Shown here in pieces: positions 43,895-52,141 of a stretch of 64,000 nt of DNA. Position 1 is the first letter of the stretch, and each line of letters begins with the position of its first letter. The notes beneath the pieces are model-generated. The model saw only the letters and a program-made list of their open reading frames with translations, had not been told where the DNA came from and ran no database searches. The stretch comes from Chitinophaga pendula. GTDB lineage: Bacteria; Bacteroidota; Bacteroidia; Chitinophagales; Chitinophagaceae. The translations under genes and the position numbers were made by a program. The stretch lies in assembly GCF_020386615.1 (NCBI RefSeq), contig NZ_CP077769.1:4898001-4962000 (forward strand). The letters run 5' to 3'.

Positions 43895-45907
43895 CTATTT
43901 CCTGTTATTAAACATCAAATATCGGGTGCTTTCGTAAATACCCCGCGTTAAATTATCGAGCGCTTTCGCCGTATCCGGCAACTGCTGTTGTACGTTCTTG
44001 AGTGGATCCCCCTTCAGATCATATAAGCCGGTGATGCCCGTATCGTTGTTGATCTCATACAGGTACTGATCGCCGATCACCGCTTTATAATGCTGCAGGT
44101 TCTTCACATATTGTATCAGTGCATACCGGCCCGTACGCGTACTATCCATCAGGTCAGTACCCATTGTATAGTTCTTGTAAGGAATACCGGCCATCCCGGC
44201 TACCGTGGGGTAAATATCCACCAGGCTGCCGATCTCTTTCACTTTCCTGGGCGCCAGCCGGCCCGGCGCATAGATGATACAGGGTACGTGCAACCCGCCG
44301 GAAGCCAGCTCATATTCCGGGTAAGGCATAAAATGATACGGGTTGAGCGCGCAGTTATGATCTCCGAAAAATACAAAAATGGTGTTATCCAGGTAACCAC
44401 CCGCCTTCGCCAGCTGCATCAGGTGCCCGATGTTATAGTCCAGGTAACGCAGCGCATTGAACTGATCTATCGATACAAAACCTGCGTCCTTGAACTTTTT
44501 CATGTCTATATCCTTTTCCGTTACCTTCCGGAAGTCCCCTGCACCGGCAGTCGTCGTATAGGGCGGATGGTTATCCGCCGTCTGCAGGAAAGCAATGAAA
44601 GGTTGCTTCTTAGCATGGGCCGCACGGAAGATCTCATTGCCCTCCGTGATCAGGTCGTAATCCGATACTCCCCACACATCGGCTTTCGGCGCTTTATAAT
44701 ATCCTTCCTCGAATATCTGGATGCCCGCCACATTGTTGGTAAATACCGCCCGGATGTTGGCCCAGTTGGTATTACCTCCCAGCAGGTAGAACTTCTCATA
44801 TCCGTCGAACTGGTCCATGATCACCCGCTGGTCTACCATCTGCGGATGGCGGGAAGCAGTTTTTATAGTGGTCACATCCGGCAGTCCTGTCGTCACCCCG
44901 TATACCGTACGGGCGGTACTGATAGCCGGCACGTAAAAGTTCTCAAACAGCCAGCCCGCGTCTGCCAGCTGCTGCATATTGGGCGTAGCCTGCATCGGGT
45001 TGTTGAACATACTGGTCACTGCAGCGCCTGTCGACTCCATCATTACCAGGATGATGTTAGGCCGTGCCTGCTCTTTGCCGGCTACCTGCCGCACATAGCT
45101 CATCGTCTTCAGGTCCGGTGTATCCACACCTAGGTAACGGGCCGTCAGCTCGTAGTATTTTTTGGTCTGCTCCAGGTCATACGAGTCGCTTTTTACCGAC
45201 AGGTTGGAAGCAAAGTACAACACCGGGTTTAGCGCCAGGCTGGTCACCCCGTTATCCCGGGTGAACATGGCCTGGCTCCAGCGCAAAGGGAAATAAGCAA
45301 AGTTGCCATAGATGCCGCCGGCTACCAATATCACCAAGGCGGCAAACCAGCCGGTATACCGCCACCTGCGCAGCGGATGTGGCGGTTGCGCTGCCAGGCG
45401 CCGCCAGGTAGCCCGCTGTAGTACATACAGCAACCACAGGGCTAGTAGTACGATGATCAACCCGCGTATCACCGGGTAACTCTGCCATACCATACGGGCA
45501 TTGTCTGCCCGCTCCCCTGCCGCCAGGAAACGCAGGATAGAAGGGTCCAACCGCAATCCCAGGTAAGCATAATGCCCCAAATCCAGCAAATAGGTAAAGA
45601 TCAATCCCACGTATATCACGAACAGATATACGAAATGTATCCGGCGGAATACAGGCTTGGTAAAGAACTTGTCCCGCGCTATCAGCGCCATCAATCCCAG
45701 GGGGATCACCAGCATCAACGCCAACCGCAGATCAAACTTCAACCCTATATACCACGCCTTGGCAATAACACTTCCCTCCTTGATCGTGGATTGGAAAAAG
45801 AAAATGTAAAAGATAAGCCGGAACAGCACCATCAATAGATACAGGTACAGTGCTTCTACAAACACATAACGAATATACCGGGGTATATTCTTCCATAATT
45901 GCTTCAT
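43895..45907 (-). CDS. LTA synthase-like membrane sulfatase/phosphoglycerol transferase
   Basis: About 670 residues from the ATG at 45907 (MKQLWKNIPRYIRYVF), preferred over 45949 because a -7 box covers the region between. Five membrane segments occupy about 1-190. The extracytoplasmic sulfatase-fold domain follows: 'RPNIILVMMESTG' with the metal Glu, a Thr nucleophile candidate in 'PAISTARTVYG', and 'FVFFGDHN' for the metal Asp/His. The LtaS family transfers phosphoglycerol-type groups or adds phosphoethanolamine-like head groups outside the membrane. In a Bacteroidota cell without teichoic acid the target is probably a lipid or glycan. Confidence 0.88.
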   Translation of the reverse strand: MKQLWKNIPRYIRYVFVEALYLYLLMVLFRLIFYIFFFQSTIKEGSVIAKAWYIGLKFDLRLALMLVIPLGLMALIARDKFFTKPVFRRIHFVYLFVIYVGLIFTYLLDLGHYAYLGLRLDPSILRFLAAGERADNARMVWQSYPVIRGLIIVLLALWLLYVLQRATWRRLAAQPPHPLRRWRYTGWFAALVILVAGGIYGNFAYFPLRWSQAMFTRDNGVTSLALNPVLYFASNLSVKSDSYDLEQTKKYYELTARYLGVDTPDLKTMSYVRQVAGKEQARPNIILVMMESTGAAVTSMFNNPMQATPNMQQLADAGWLFENFYVPAISTARTVYGVTTGLPDVTTIKTASRHPQMVDQRVIMDQFDGYEKFYLLGGNTNWANIRAVFTNNVAGIQIFEEGYYKAPKADVWGVSDYDLITEGNEIFRAAHAKKQPFIAFLQTADNHPPYTTTAGAGDFRKVTEKDIDMKKFKDAGFVSIDQFNALRYLDYNIGHLMQLAKAGGYLDNTIFVFFGDHNCALNPYHFMPYPEYELASGGLHVPCIIYAPGRLAPRKVKEIGSLVDIYPTVAGMAGIPYKNYTMGTDLMDSTRTGRYALIQYVKNLQHYKAVIGDQYLYEINNDTGITGLYDLKGDPLKNVQQQLPDTAKALDNLTRGIYESTRYLMFNNRK

Positions 45908-45946
45908 GTAAAAGGTCAGCCGTTTTTTATTTCTTAAGCGTGGTTG

Positions 45947-45954
45947 CAAATATA
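45947..45954 (-). promoter_or_regulatory. -7 promoter box of the LTA synthase-like operon
   Basis: On the minus strand this is TATATTTG, an exact TAnnTTTG match, 40 bases before the start codon at 45907. It supports the shorter start. Confidence 0.45.
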
Positions 45955-46145
45955 GTTAAAAAGCAGTATCCATTACAGGCATACTGCCTGCGCCAACCAT
46001 CGGCCCAGGGCCTGACCGGGCCGTGGAGACCGCTTAACCGCCAAACAGATACCTTTATTTCATAATATCAACCTGCCGCCATAACCTCCATCACAGCGGA
46101 TTTGAAGGCTATCCGGAATTGTTTTCCGGAAATTAAACGCGGTAT

Positions 46146-46177
46146 TTTGGTCTTTGGACTTTGGATTTTTATATTTG
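46146..46177 (+). promoter_or_regulatory. promoter of glmM
   Basis: TTTG at 46146-46149 and TATATTTG at 46170-46177 are separated by 20 bases, a full Bacteroidota promoter. Predicted transcription start is near 46184, leaving a short leader before the GTG at 46200. Short repeats of TTTGG lie between the boxes. Confidence 0.6.
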
Positions 46178-46199
46178 CCTTCCTTAAAAATTGAATATA

Positions 46200-47582
46200 G
46201 TGGCACTGATCAAATCGATATCCGGCATCCGTGGTACCATAGGCGGTAAGCCTGGCGAAGGACTTTCTCCATTGGATGTAGTTAAGTTTACGGCCGCTTA
46301 CGGCACCTGGTTAACCAGACAACAACCCGACAATAAAACTGTGATCATCGGCCGCGACGGTCGTATCTCCGGTCAGATGGTCAGCAACCTGGTCGTATCT
46401 ACCCTCAACGGCCTCGGCCTCGATGTGGTAGACCTGGGTCTCTCCACCACACCTACCGTAGAGGTAGCCGTACAGCTGGAAAAAGCTGCCGGCGGGATCA
46501 TCCTCACCGCCAGCCACAACCCGAAAGAGTGGAATGCACTGAAACTCCTGAACCAAAAAGGCGAATTCATCTCCGGTGCCGACGGCGCCGAAGTACTGGA
46601 CATCGCCAGCCGGGAGGACTTCTCTTTCGCCGATGTCAACAAGCTGGGCAGCTACCGTCAGGACGAGTCTTTCCTGCAGAAACATATTGACCTGATCGTT
46701 AACTATCCCCTGGTAGACGTGGCCGCTATCAAAGCCCGCAACTTCAAAGTAGTAGTAGACGCTGTCAACTCTACCGGCGCCATCTTCGTACCCGCTCTGC
46801 TCAAAGCACTGGGCGTAAATCAGGTAGAAGTGCTCTTCGGAGAAGTAAACGGTAAGTTCAGCCACAACCCCGAACCACTGCCGGAAAACCTGGTCGCTTT
46901 ATCCAATGAAGTGAATAAATCCCAGGCTGATCTCGGTATTGCCGTAGATCCTGATGTAGACCGCCTCTGCTTCGTATGTGAAGATGGCAGCATGTTTGGC
47001 GAAGAATATACGCTCGTAGCCGTAGCCGACTATGTGCTGGGCCAGCGCAAAGGCAACACCGTGTCCAACATGTCGTCTACCCGCGCACTCAAAGATGTGA
47101 CGCTGAAACATGGGGGCGAATACTTCCCTTCCGCAGTAGGAGAAGTAAACGTGGTGACCAAAATGAAAGCAGTAAATGCTGTCATCGGTGGAGAAGGTAA
47201 CGGCGGTATCATCGTACCAGACCTGCACTACGGCCGTGATGCCCTCATCGGTATCGGCCTGTTCCTCAGCCACCTCGCACAGAGCAAAAAGAGCATCAAA
47301 ACCCTGCGTAACAGCTATCCGGACTATTTTATCTCCAAAAACAAGATAGAGCTGGACAAAAACGTAGACGTAAAAGCTATTTTTGAAAAAATCAAAGGCA
47401 AATACAAAAACCAGCCGGTAAACACCGAAGATGGTATCAAAATAGAATTCGACACCGACTGGGTACACCTGCGTACCTCCAATACGGAACCGATCATCCG
47501 TATCTATGCCGAAAGCCAGTTCGAAACCACTGCCGACAATATCGCCCGCCGCATCATGCAGGACATTAAAGAGTTCATCTGA
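46200..47582 (+). CDS. glmM: phosphoglucosamine mutase
   Basis: About 460 residues from the GTG at 46200 (MALIKSISGIRGTIGG), the beginning normal for Bacteroidota GlmM; a TTG 9 bases earlier is in frame but nearer the promoter. The phosphoserine loop is 'ILTASHNPKEWNALK', the metal loop 'DPDVDRLCF', the sugar loop 'GGEGNGG', and the phosphate-binding end 'LRTSNTEPIIRIY'. It turns glucosamine-6-phosphate into glucosamine-1-phosphate for peptidoglycan and LPS synthesis. It stands alone with its own promoter and terminator. Confidence 0.93.
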   Translation: MALIKSISGIRGTIGGKPGEGLSPLDVVKFTAAYGTWLTRQQPDNKTVIIGRDGRISGQMVSNLVVSTLNGLGLDVVDLGLSTTPTVEVAVQLEKAAGGIILTASHNPKEWNALKLLNQKGEFISGADGAEVLDIASREDFSFADVNKLGSYRQDESFLQKHIDLIVNYPLVDVAAIKARNFKVVVDAVNSTGAIFVPALLKALGVNQVEVLFGEVNGKFSHNPEPLPENLVALSNEVNKSQADLGIAVDPDVDRLCFVCEDGSMFGEEYTLVAVADYVLGQRKGNTVSNMSSTRALKDVTLKHGGEYFPSAVGEVNVVTKMKAVNAVIGGEGNGGIIVPDLHYGRDALIGIGLFLSHLAQSKKSIKTLRNSYPDYFISKNKIELDKNVDVKAIFEKIKGKYKNQPVNTEDGIKIEFDTDWVHLRTSNTEPIIRIYAESQFETTADNIARRIMQDIKEFI

Positions 47583-47607
47583 TAGCCGACGGACCCGAAC
47601 ATATTCG

Positions 47608-47640
47608 TTACGCCACGCCTTCCGCGTGGCGTAATTATTT
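47608..47640 (+). terminator. Rho-independent terminator of glmM
   Basis: A perfect 11-bp stem (arms TTACGCCACGC and GCGTGGCGTAA, loop CTTCC) followed by TTATTTT, 25 bases after the stop codon. Confidence 0.88.
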
Positions 47641-47749
47641 TACCCCCCTACCGCTCGTCCCGGCTTCTTATTCCCCTTATGAAAAAATTTCCGACATTTG
47701 TTACCGTTTTTTATTGCGGATATTTTATTGATATCAAAAACCACCACCA

Positions 47750-48877
47750 TTGGAAAGAATTTATTTTGACAATGCAGCTACCACGCCGCTGGATGGAGCC
47801 GTGCTGGAAGCGATGCTGCCTTTTATGACTGAAAAGTTCGGTAATCCTTCCTCCATCTACTCCTTCGGCCGGGAAGCCCGCCTGGGCATAGAAACTGCCC
47901 GTAAAACGGTGGCCCGCATCCTGAACGCCCACCCGGGTGAGATCTTCTTCACCTCCGGTGGTACCGAAAGCAGCAACACCGCCATCAACGCTGCCGTACA
48001 TGACCTGGGATGCCGTCATATCATCAGCTCCCCCCTGGAGCACCATGCCACCCTCCATACCGTAGAGCTGCTCCACCACCGCTACGGTGTAGCCCTCTCC
48101 TGGGTAAAAGTGCTGCCCGACGGGCATATCGATATGGACCACCTGCGCGAACTGCTCGCCAGCTCCAGCGAACGGACCCTCGTCAGCCTCATGCATGCCA
48201 ATAACGAGATCGGCAACCTCCTCGACATCCACGCCGTAGGTAACCTCTGCAAGGAATTCGATGCCATCTTCCACTCCGACACCGTACAAACGGTCGGCCA
48301 CTACCCTTTTGACCTCCGCAACACACCGGTACACTTCATCACCGGCGCCGGTCATAAGTTCCATGGCCCTAAAGGCGTAGGCATCCTCTATATCAACGAA
48401 AACGTCAAGATCACCCCCTTCATCCAGGGCGGCGCCCAGGAACGCAATATGCGCGCCGGCACCGAAAACGTATACGCCATCGCCGGCTTCGCCAAAGCCC
48501 TCGAAATGGCTACCGAACATATGGAAGCACACAGCGCCTACATCCAGGACCTGCGCCTCTATATGGCCGAACAACTACAGCAACACATCCCCGGCGTAGA
48601 ATTCAACGGCGACCTCTATGGCCGCAGCCTCTACACCGTATTGAACGTTTCTTTTCCTAAATCAGAAAAAAGCGAAATGATACTGTTCAACCTCGATATC
48701 AACGGCATCTGCGCCTCCGGTGGCAGCGCGTGTACCTCCGGCGCCGATGCCGGCTCCCACGTCATCCGCGCCATCAGCTCCAACCCTAACCAGATCGCCG
48801 TACGTTTCTCCTTCTCTAAAAATAATACCAAAGCAGAAGTAGATACCGTAGTCGCCAAACTAAAAGAACTGATGTAG
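47750..48877 (+). CDS. cysteine desulfurase (NifS/IscS family)
   Basis: A 375-residue PLP enzyme. The start is TTG at 47750: an in-frame stop at 47729 leaves no other choice and the next residues 'ERIYFDNAATTPLDGAVLEA' are the family beginning. The PLP lysine is in 'GAGHKFHGPKGVG' and the catalytic cysteine in 'ASGGSACTSG' near residue 320. It takes sulfur from cysteine for iron-sulfur clusters or tRNA thiolation. No iscU/sufE-like gene is adjacent. A terminator follows 35 bases after the stop. Confidence 0.92.
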   Translation: MERIYFDNAATTPLDGAVLEAMLPFMTEKFGNPSSIYSFGREARLGIETARKTVARILNAHPGEIFFTSGGTESSNTAINAAVHDLGCRHIISSPLEHHATLHTVELLHHRYGVALSWVKVLPDGHIDMDHLRELLASSSERTLVSLMHANNEIGNLLDIHAVGNLCKEFDAIFHSDTVQTVGHYPFDLRNTPVHFITGAGHKFHGPKGVGILYINENVKITPFIQGGAQERNMRAGTENVYAIAGFAKALEMATEHMEAHSAYIQDLRLYMAEQLQQHIPGVEFNGDLYGRSLYTVLNVSFPKSEKSEMILFNLDINGICASGGSACTSGADAGSHVIRAISSNPNQIAVRFSFSKNNTKAEVDTVVAKLKELM

Positions 48878-48911
48878 ACACTGTCCATCATAATAGACAT
48901 GATCCATCATA

Positions 48912-48943
48912 ACGAAGCCGGAAGTAAATACTCCCGGCTTCGT
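48912..48943 (+). terminator. terminator of the cysteine desulfurase gene
   Basis: A 10-bp stem (ACGAAGCCGG and CCGGCTTCGT) encloses a small inner AGTA/TACT helix; the T run after it is short (TTTATA). Confidence 0.7.
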
Positions 48944-49134
48944 TTATAGTGAGCACTGTAGTGAATCTGGTTTTAAGGGTACTGACGAAAAATGATATAC
49001 TGAATGTACCTGAAATAAATAGTAACAGTAACGGCTAATCGATATATGCCTTGCTTTACATGACGACACCCGGAAATTTCCCGCCCATAACGCATAATAA
49101 AGCACTCCTGTCAGGAACACCTTCCATAAACACA

Positions 49135-49156
49135 GATAGCAGGCATGCCTGCTATC
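49135..49156. repeat. 22-bp perfect palindrome
   Basis: The arm GATAGCAGGCA (49135-49145) is followed at once by its exact reverse complement (49146-49156), with GCATGC at the centre. There is no T run and no loop, so a protein-binding site fits better than a terminator. Confidence 0.5.
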
Positions 49157-49304
49157 CGCAGCGGATCAGCCTCCGGCAATGGCGGTAACAACCACCTTCC
49201 CCCGAAATTTATACCAGCCATCTAAACAGGTGCACCCACGCATCCCCATAAGATGCAGTCTCCCCCCCTACAGATATGCCTTAAAAAAAACGGATCCCCC
49301 CAAC

Positions 49305-49334
49305 AAAAAAGGCTGCTCCCCGAAAGGAACAGCC
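49305..49334 (-). terminator. terminator of the lanthipeptide-like precursor gene
   Basis: On the minus strand the arms GGCTGTTCC (49334-49326) and GGAGCAGCC (49319-49311) pair over 9 bp with one G-U, followed by six T (49310-49305). It lies 40 bases after the stop codon. Confidence 0.8.
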
Positions 49335-49374
49335 CAACTGTTTTATAAAATGCCGGTCATATCAGGCCACTGGT

Positions 49375-49524
49375 TTATCGCGGACAACCGCCCGTGCAAG
49401 GACAAATAGAGTGATACAACGTATTAGGTCCGAATACGTCTTTACCAGCATGGACCATTCCTTTGCTGAGACCGGCGATCGTCAGCTTACCGAGTTGTAA
49501 TTTTTTGGTGGATTGCTTTTTCAT
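49375..49524 (-). CDS. RiPP precursor resembling Bacteroidota class I lanthipeptide peptides
   Basis: A 49-residue peptide from the ATG at 49524. The leader part 'MKKQSTKKLQLGKLTIAGL' has the L-x-L-x-K-x-T-I-x-x-L pattern of Bacteroidota class I lanthipeptide precursors. The core end 'TLYHSICPCTGGCPR' has three Cys with Ser and Thr, as needed for lanthionine rings. A longer frame to 49560 only adds unrelated residues. The gene has its own terminator. No LanB-type dehydratase, LanC cyclase, radical SAM enzyme, peptidase or ABC exporter is seen anywhere in the window, so the modifying genes must lie elsewhere or be missing. Assignment rests on the leader pattern and core composition; an ordinary small peptide is the alternative. 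Confidence 0.72.
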   Translation of the reverse strand: MKKQSTKKLQLGKLTIAGLSKGMVHAGKDVFGPNTLYHSICPCTGGCPR

Positions 49525-49610
49525 AACAATGGTTTTAGGTGAACGAGAAAAAGTTACCACAATCCACCGGATACAACAATACCCCTAAAACAGGATATTC
49601 CTCCCCATAC

Positions 49611-49667
49611 TTCCTGTATCATTCCTGTAGCATTCCTATAGCATTCGTATAGTCATTGTATAAGCCA
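49611..49667. repeat. tandem 11-bp repeats, block 1
   Basis: Units in direct order: TTCCTGTATCA (49611), TTCCTGTAGCA (49622), TTCCTATAGCA (49633), then the looser TTCGTATAGTCA (49644) and TTGTATAAGCCA (49656). The first three are exactly 11 bases apart, about one helical turn. Confidence 0.75.
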
Positions 49668-49675
49668 GGCATATA

Positions 49676-49733
49676 GTTGCATATAGAATGCTTATACAAC
49701 GCTTATACGACCTATATGCAACAAGTATGCAAC
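49676..49733. repeat. phased 11-bp repeats with an inverted pair, block 2
   Basis: GTTGCATATAG (49676-49686) is the exact inverse of CTATATGCAAC (49712-49722). Between them AATGCTTATAC (49687) and AACGCTTATAC (49698) are direct repeats 11 bases apart, and TATATGCAAC / AGTATGCAAC repeat at 49713 and 49724, again 11 apart. Confidence 0.75.
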
Positions 49734-49862
49734 CCGCTGCCTGTCAAACAGTTAAAAACATATAAATTTTCCACCAGGTGTGTACTCCACACTGCCGGCG
49801 GATTACCGCTTTTTTTCCGTAAATTTATACAGACGGCAACCCCTGTATTAAACCACGTTACT

Positions 49863-51089
49863 ATGCGTTACTTCCTCCTCATCGGCCTATGTATCGGTAG
49901 CACCTCCTTTTCTGCTACCGCCCAGCAGGACATCCAGAAAAAACTGCAACGACAACTGATACTTGCCGAAGATGGCAGTACAGTAGAGTTCCCGGCAGGT
50001 ACCTTTCAGCTCTCTTCCACCCTCAGCCTGGAGGGTAAGAAAAAAGTGATCCTCAAAGGCGCCGGCATGGACAAGACCATCCTCTCTTTCAAAGGACAGA
50101 CCGAAGGCGCCGAAGGCCTGCGGGTATCCAATGCGGAACAGATCATCATCCGCGACCTCACCGTACAGGATACCAAAGGCGATGCCATCAAGACCATGCA
50201 GGTCTCCGGTATCAGCTTCCTCAACGTAAAAACCGAATGGACCGGTCCGCCCAGTAAGGACAATGGCGCCTACGGACTATACCCTGTACAATGCAAACAA
50301 GTACTGATAGACAGCTGTGTAGCCATCGGCGCTTCCGATGCAGGCATCTATGTCGGACAGTCCCGCGATATCATCGTGCGTAACTGCCTCGCCCGGCACA
50401 ATGTAGCCGGTATCGAAATAGAAAACTCCCTGCATGCCGCCGTATATCACAATGAAGCTACCGAAAACACCGGGGGCGTACTGGTATTCGACCTGCCCGA
50501 CCTCGTAGAGAAAAAAGGCGGACATGTCAAGGTCTATGAAAATAACATCCATCATAACAACCTGCCCAACTTCGCCCCTAAAGGCAATATCGTCGCCCAG
50601 GTACCCGAAGGTACCGGCGTGATGATCCTCGCTACCAACAACGTGGAACTGTACAACAACAAGATCCATTATAACAACAGCGTCGGTACCGCCGTCATCA
50701 GTTACTACATGACGGAGAAACCTATCAAAGATTCGCTTTATACACCCTATCCGGCGGCGATCTCTATACATAACAATGATTACCTCCGGGAAGCGGTTAA
50801 ATTCCAGGGAAAGGGCCGTATGGGGCTTTTATTCAGATTTAAACTCCGCTTCGGCAAAAAGGTACCCCATATCCTCTACGATGGTATCCTCAATGAACAG
50901 TGGGTAGACAGCAACGGCCAGTATAAACCGGCCTACCGGATCTGTATCAGCGGTAACAACAATGAAAGTTTCGCCAACATGGATGCGGCCAACAAATTCC
51001 GGAACGTATCCCGCAATGTGGCCCCCTATCACTGCAACGGTCCACAGACCGAAGCAGGAAAACTCAGTTATCAGGCACTTGTAAAATAA
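49863..51089 (+). CDS. secreted right-handed parallel beta-helix protein (TIGR03805-like)
   Basis: About 408 residues from the ATG at 49863, chosen because it gives a signal peptide (MRYFLLIGLCIGSTSFSATA, cut near residue 20); a longer frame runs back through the repeat array. The body is made of beta-helix turns: 'VILKGAGMDKTILSF', 'IIIRDLTVQDTKGDAI', 'ILIDSCVAIG'-like strands and 'NCLARHNVAGIEIENS'. Families of this type occur in two-gene pairs with an HNE_0200-type protein, which is exactly the next gene, 5 bases on. The fold is that of polysaccharide-binding or -cleaving enzymes, but no catalytic residues were recognised. Confidence 0.85.
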   Translation: MRYFLLIGLCIGSTSFSATAQQDIQKKLQRQLILAEDGSTVEFPAGTFQLSSTLSLEGKKKVILKGAGMDKTILSFKGQTEGAEGLRVSNAEQIIIRDLTVQDTKGDAIKTMQVSGISFLNVKTEWTGPPSKDNGAYGLYPVQCKQVLIDSCVAIGASDAGIYVGQSRDIIVRNCLARHNVAGIEIENSLHAAVYHNEATENTGGVLVFDLPDLVEKKGGHVKVYENNIHHNNLPNFAPKGNIVAQVPEGTGVMILATNNVELYNNKIHYNNSVGTAVISYYMTEKPIKDSLYTPYPAAISIHNNDYLREAVKFQGKGRMGLLFRFKLRFGKKVPHILYDGILNEQWVDSNGQYKPAYRICISGNNNESFANMDAANKFRNVSRNVAPYHCNGPQTEAGKLSYQALVK

Positions 51090-51094
51090 TCGAT

Positions 51095-52141
51095 TTGCGA
51101 CTGTACCAACTCATCCGGCTCACCTGCCTGGCAGGGCTGCTGGCAGCATTGCTGGCGTCAGCTATTCCGCAGGCCACTGCCCCCCATGAACAACTATCCG
51201 CCTACGGCTTTTTTACCGGCGACATCGCCCGGCAACTGCCCGCAGCGGATGTCACCCCCTATCAGCTGAACACCCCGCTGTTCTCAGACTATGCCGAAAA
51301 ACTGCGGTTCGTCCGCCTCCCTCCCGGCACCAAAGCCACTTATAACAGCGACAGCGTATTCAGCTTCCCGGTAGGGACTACCCTCATCAAAACCTTCTAT
51401 TATCCGCACGATTTCCGCGACCCTTCCAAAGGACGCCGGCTGATGGAAACGCGCCTGTTGATACATGAGGCCAACGGCTGGAAAGCATGGACCTATATCT
51501 GGAACGCCGAACAGACCGATGCCTACCTCGAAGTAGCAGGCGATAAACAGCCAGTACAGTTCGTCGATCCAAAAGGCAAAACAGTGAGCTTCGACTATAT
51601 CGTTCCCAACCAGAATCAATGCAAAGGCTGTCATAACACGTATGAAGTGCTGACACCCATAGGCCCCGGCGCCCGCCAGCTGAATGGTGACTTCGCCTAT
51701 GCCCGTGGTAAAGAGAACCAACTGCAGCATTGGATAAAGGCAGGACTATTATCCGGCTTGGACGACGTATCCCGGGCGCCGAAAGCGCCGGTATGGAACG
51801 ATCCACAGTCGGGCACCCTCGAAGCGCGCGCACGTACCTGGCTCGATATCAATTGCGCCCATTGTCATAAACCAGGCGGCCCCGCCAGTACCTCCGGCCT
51901 GTTCCTCCAGATAGCAGAGAAAGACCCTACCAAAATGGGGGTCATGAAAACACCCGTGGCGGCAGGCCGCGGCGCAGCCAACCTGCTGTACGATATCGTA
52001 CCCGGCCATCCGGACCAGTCGATCCTCGTATACAGGATGTTATCCACCGATCCCGGTATCATGATGCCGGAACTGAGCCGCAAACTCACTCATCACGAAG
52101 GCATCGCCCTCGTGCAGGAATGGATCAAAAAAATGAAGTGA
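51095..52141 (+). CDS. HNE_0200-type (TIGR03806-like) secreted protein with two CxxCH heme motifs
   Basis: A 348-residue protein starting at TTG (51095); the frame has the previous gene's stop 6 bases upstream and no ATG, so this start is favoured. A signal peptide covers residues 1-23. 'YGFFTGDIARQLPAADVTPY' and 'LNTPLFSDYAEKLRFVRLPP' are the family beginning. Two heme c motifs are present: 'QCKGCH' near residue 178 and 'NCAHCH' near residue 255; the histidine and methionine-rich end may give axial ligands. It is paired with the beta-helix gene, as is usual for the two families; the joint function is unknown, possibly an extracytoplasmic redox step on a surface-bound polymer. Confidence 0.85.
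   Translation: MRLYQLIRLTCLAGLLAALLASAIPQATAPHEQLSAYGFFTGDIARQLPAADVTPYQLNTPLFSDYAEKLRFVRLPPGTKATYNSDSVFSFPVGTTLIKTFYYPHDFRDPSKGRRLMETRLLIHEANGWKAWTYIWNAEQTDAYLEVAGDKQPVQFVDPKGKTVSFDYIVPNQNQCKGCHNTYEVLTPIGPGARQLNGDFAYARGKENQLQHWIKAGLLSGLDDVSRAPKAPVWNDPQSGTLEARARTWLDINCAHCHKPGGPASTSGLFLQIAEKDPTKMGVMKTPVAAGRGAANLLYDIVPGHPDQSILVYRMLSTDPGIMMPELSRKLTHHEGIALVQEWIKKMK

Larger units (their letters stand above)
48878..49374. other. 497-base intergenic region
   Basis: No gene found. It holds the terminator of the cysteine desulfurase gene (48912-48943), a 22-bp perfect palindrome (49135-49156) and the terminator of the lanthipeptide-like gene (49305-49334). The stretch 48944-49130 shows nothing that can be called. 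Confidence 0.6.
49525..49862. other. 338-base divergent region between the precursor peptide and the beta-helix gene
   Basis: No gene found. It holds the 11-bp periodic repeat array (49611-49733). Promoter-like sites with one mismatch each are CAACAATA at 49574-49581 (minus strand, for the peptide) and TAAATTTA at 49820-49827 (plus strand, for the beta-helix gene); neither has a clear -33 box. Confidence 0.6.

Noticed and set aside
43160..43951. 263-codon open frame on the plus strand
   Set aside because: It lies opposite the methyltransferase gene, which has clear SAM motifs.
44090..45133. 347-codon open frame on the plus strand
   Set aside because: It lies wholly inside the LTA synthase-like gene on the other strand; the translation has no domain and is rich in His, Arg and Gln, as in antisense frames.
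47711..48574. 287-codon open frame on the minus strand
   Set aside because: It is opposite the clear cysteine desulfurase gene and shows no family motif.
49611..49733. Repeat array as a CRISPR
   Set aside because: Units are 11 bases without spacers and no cas gene is present.
49677..49862. N-terminal extension of the beta-helix protein
   Set aside because: It would translate the repeat array and place the signal peptide 62 residues inside the protein; the ATG at 49863 gives a normal signal peptide.
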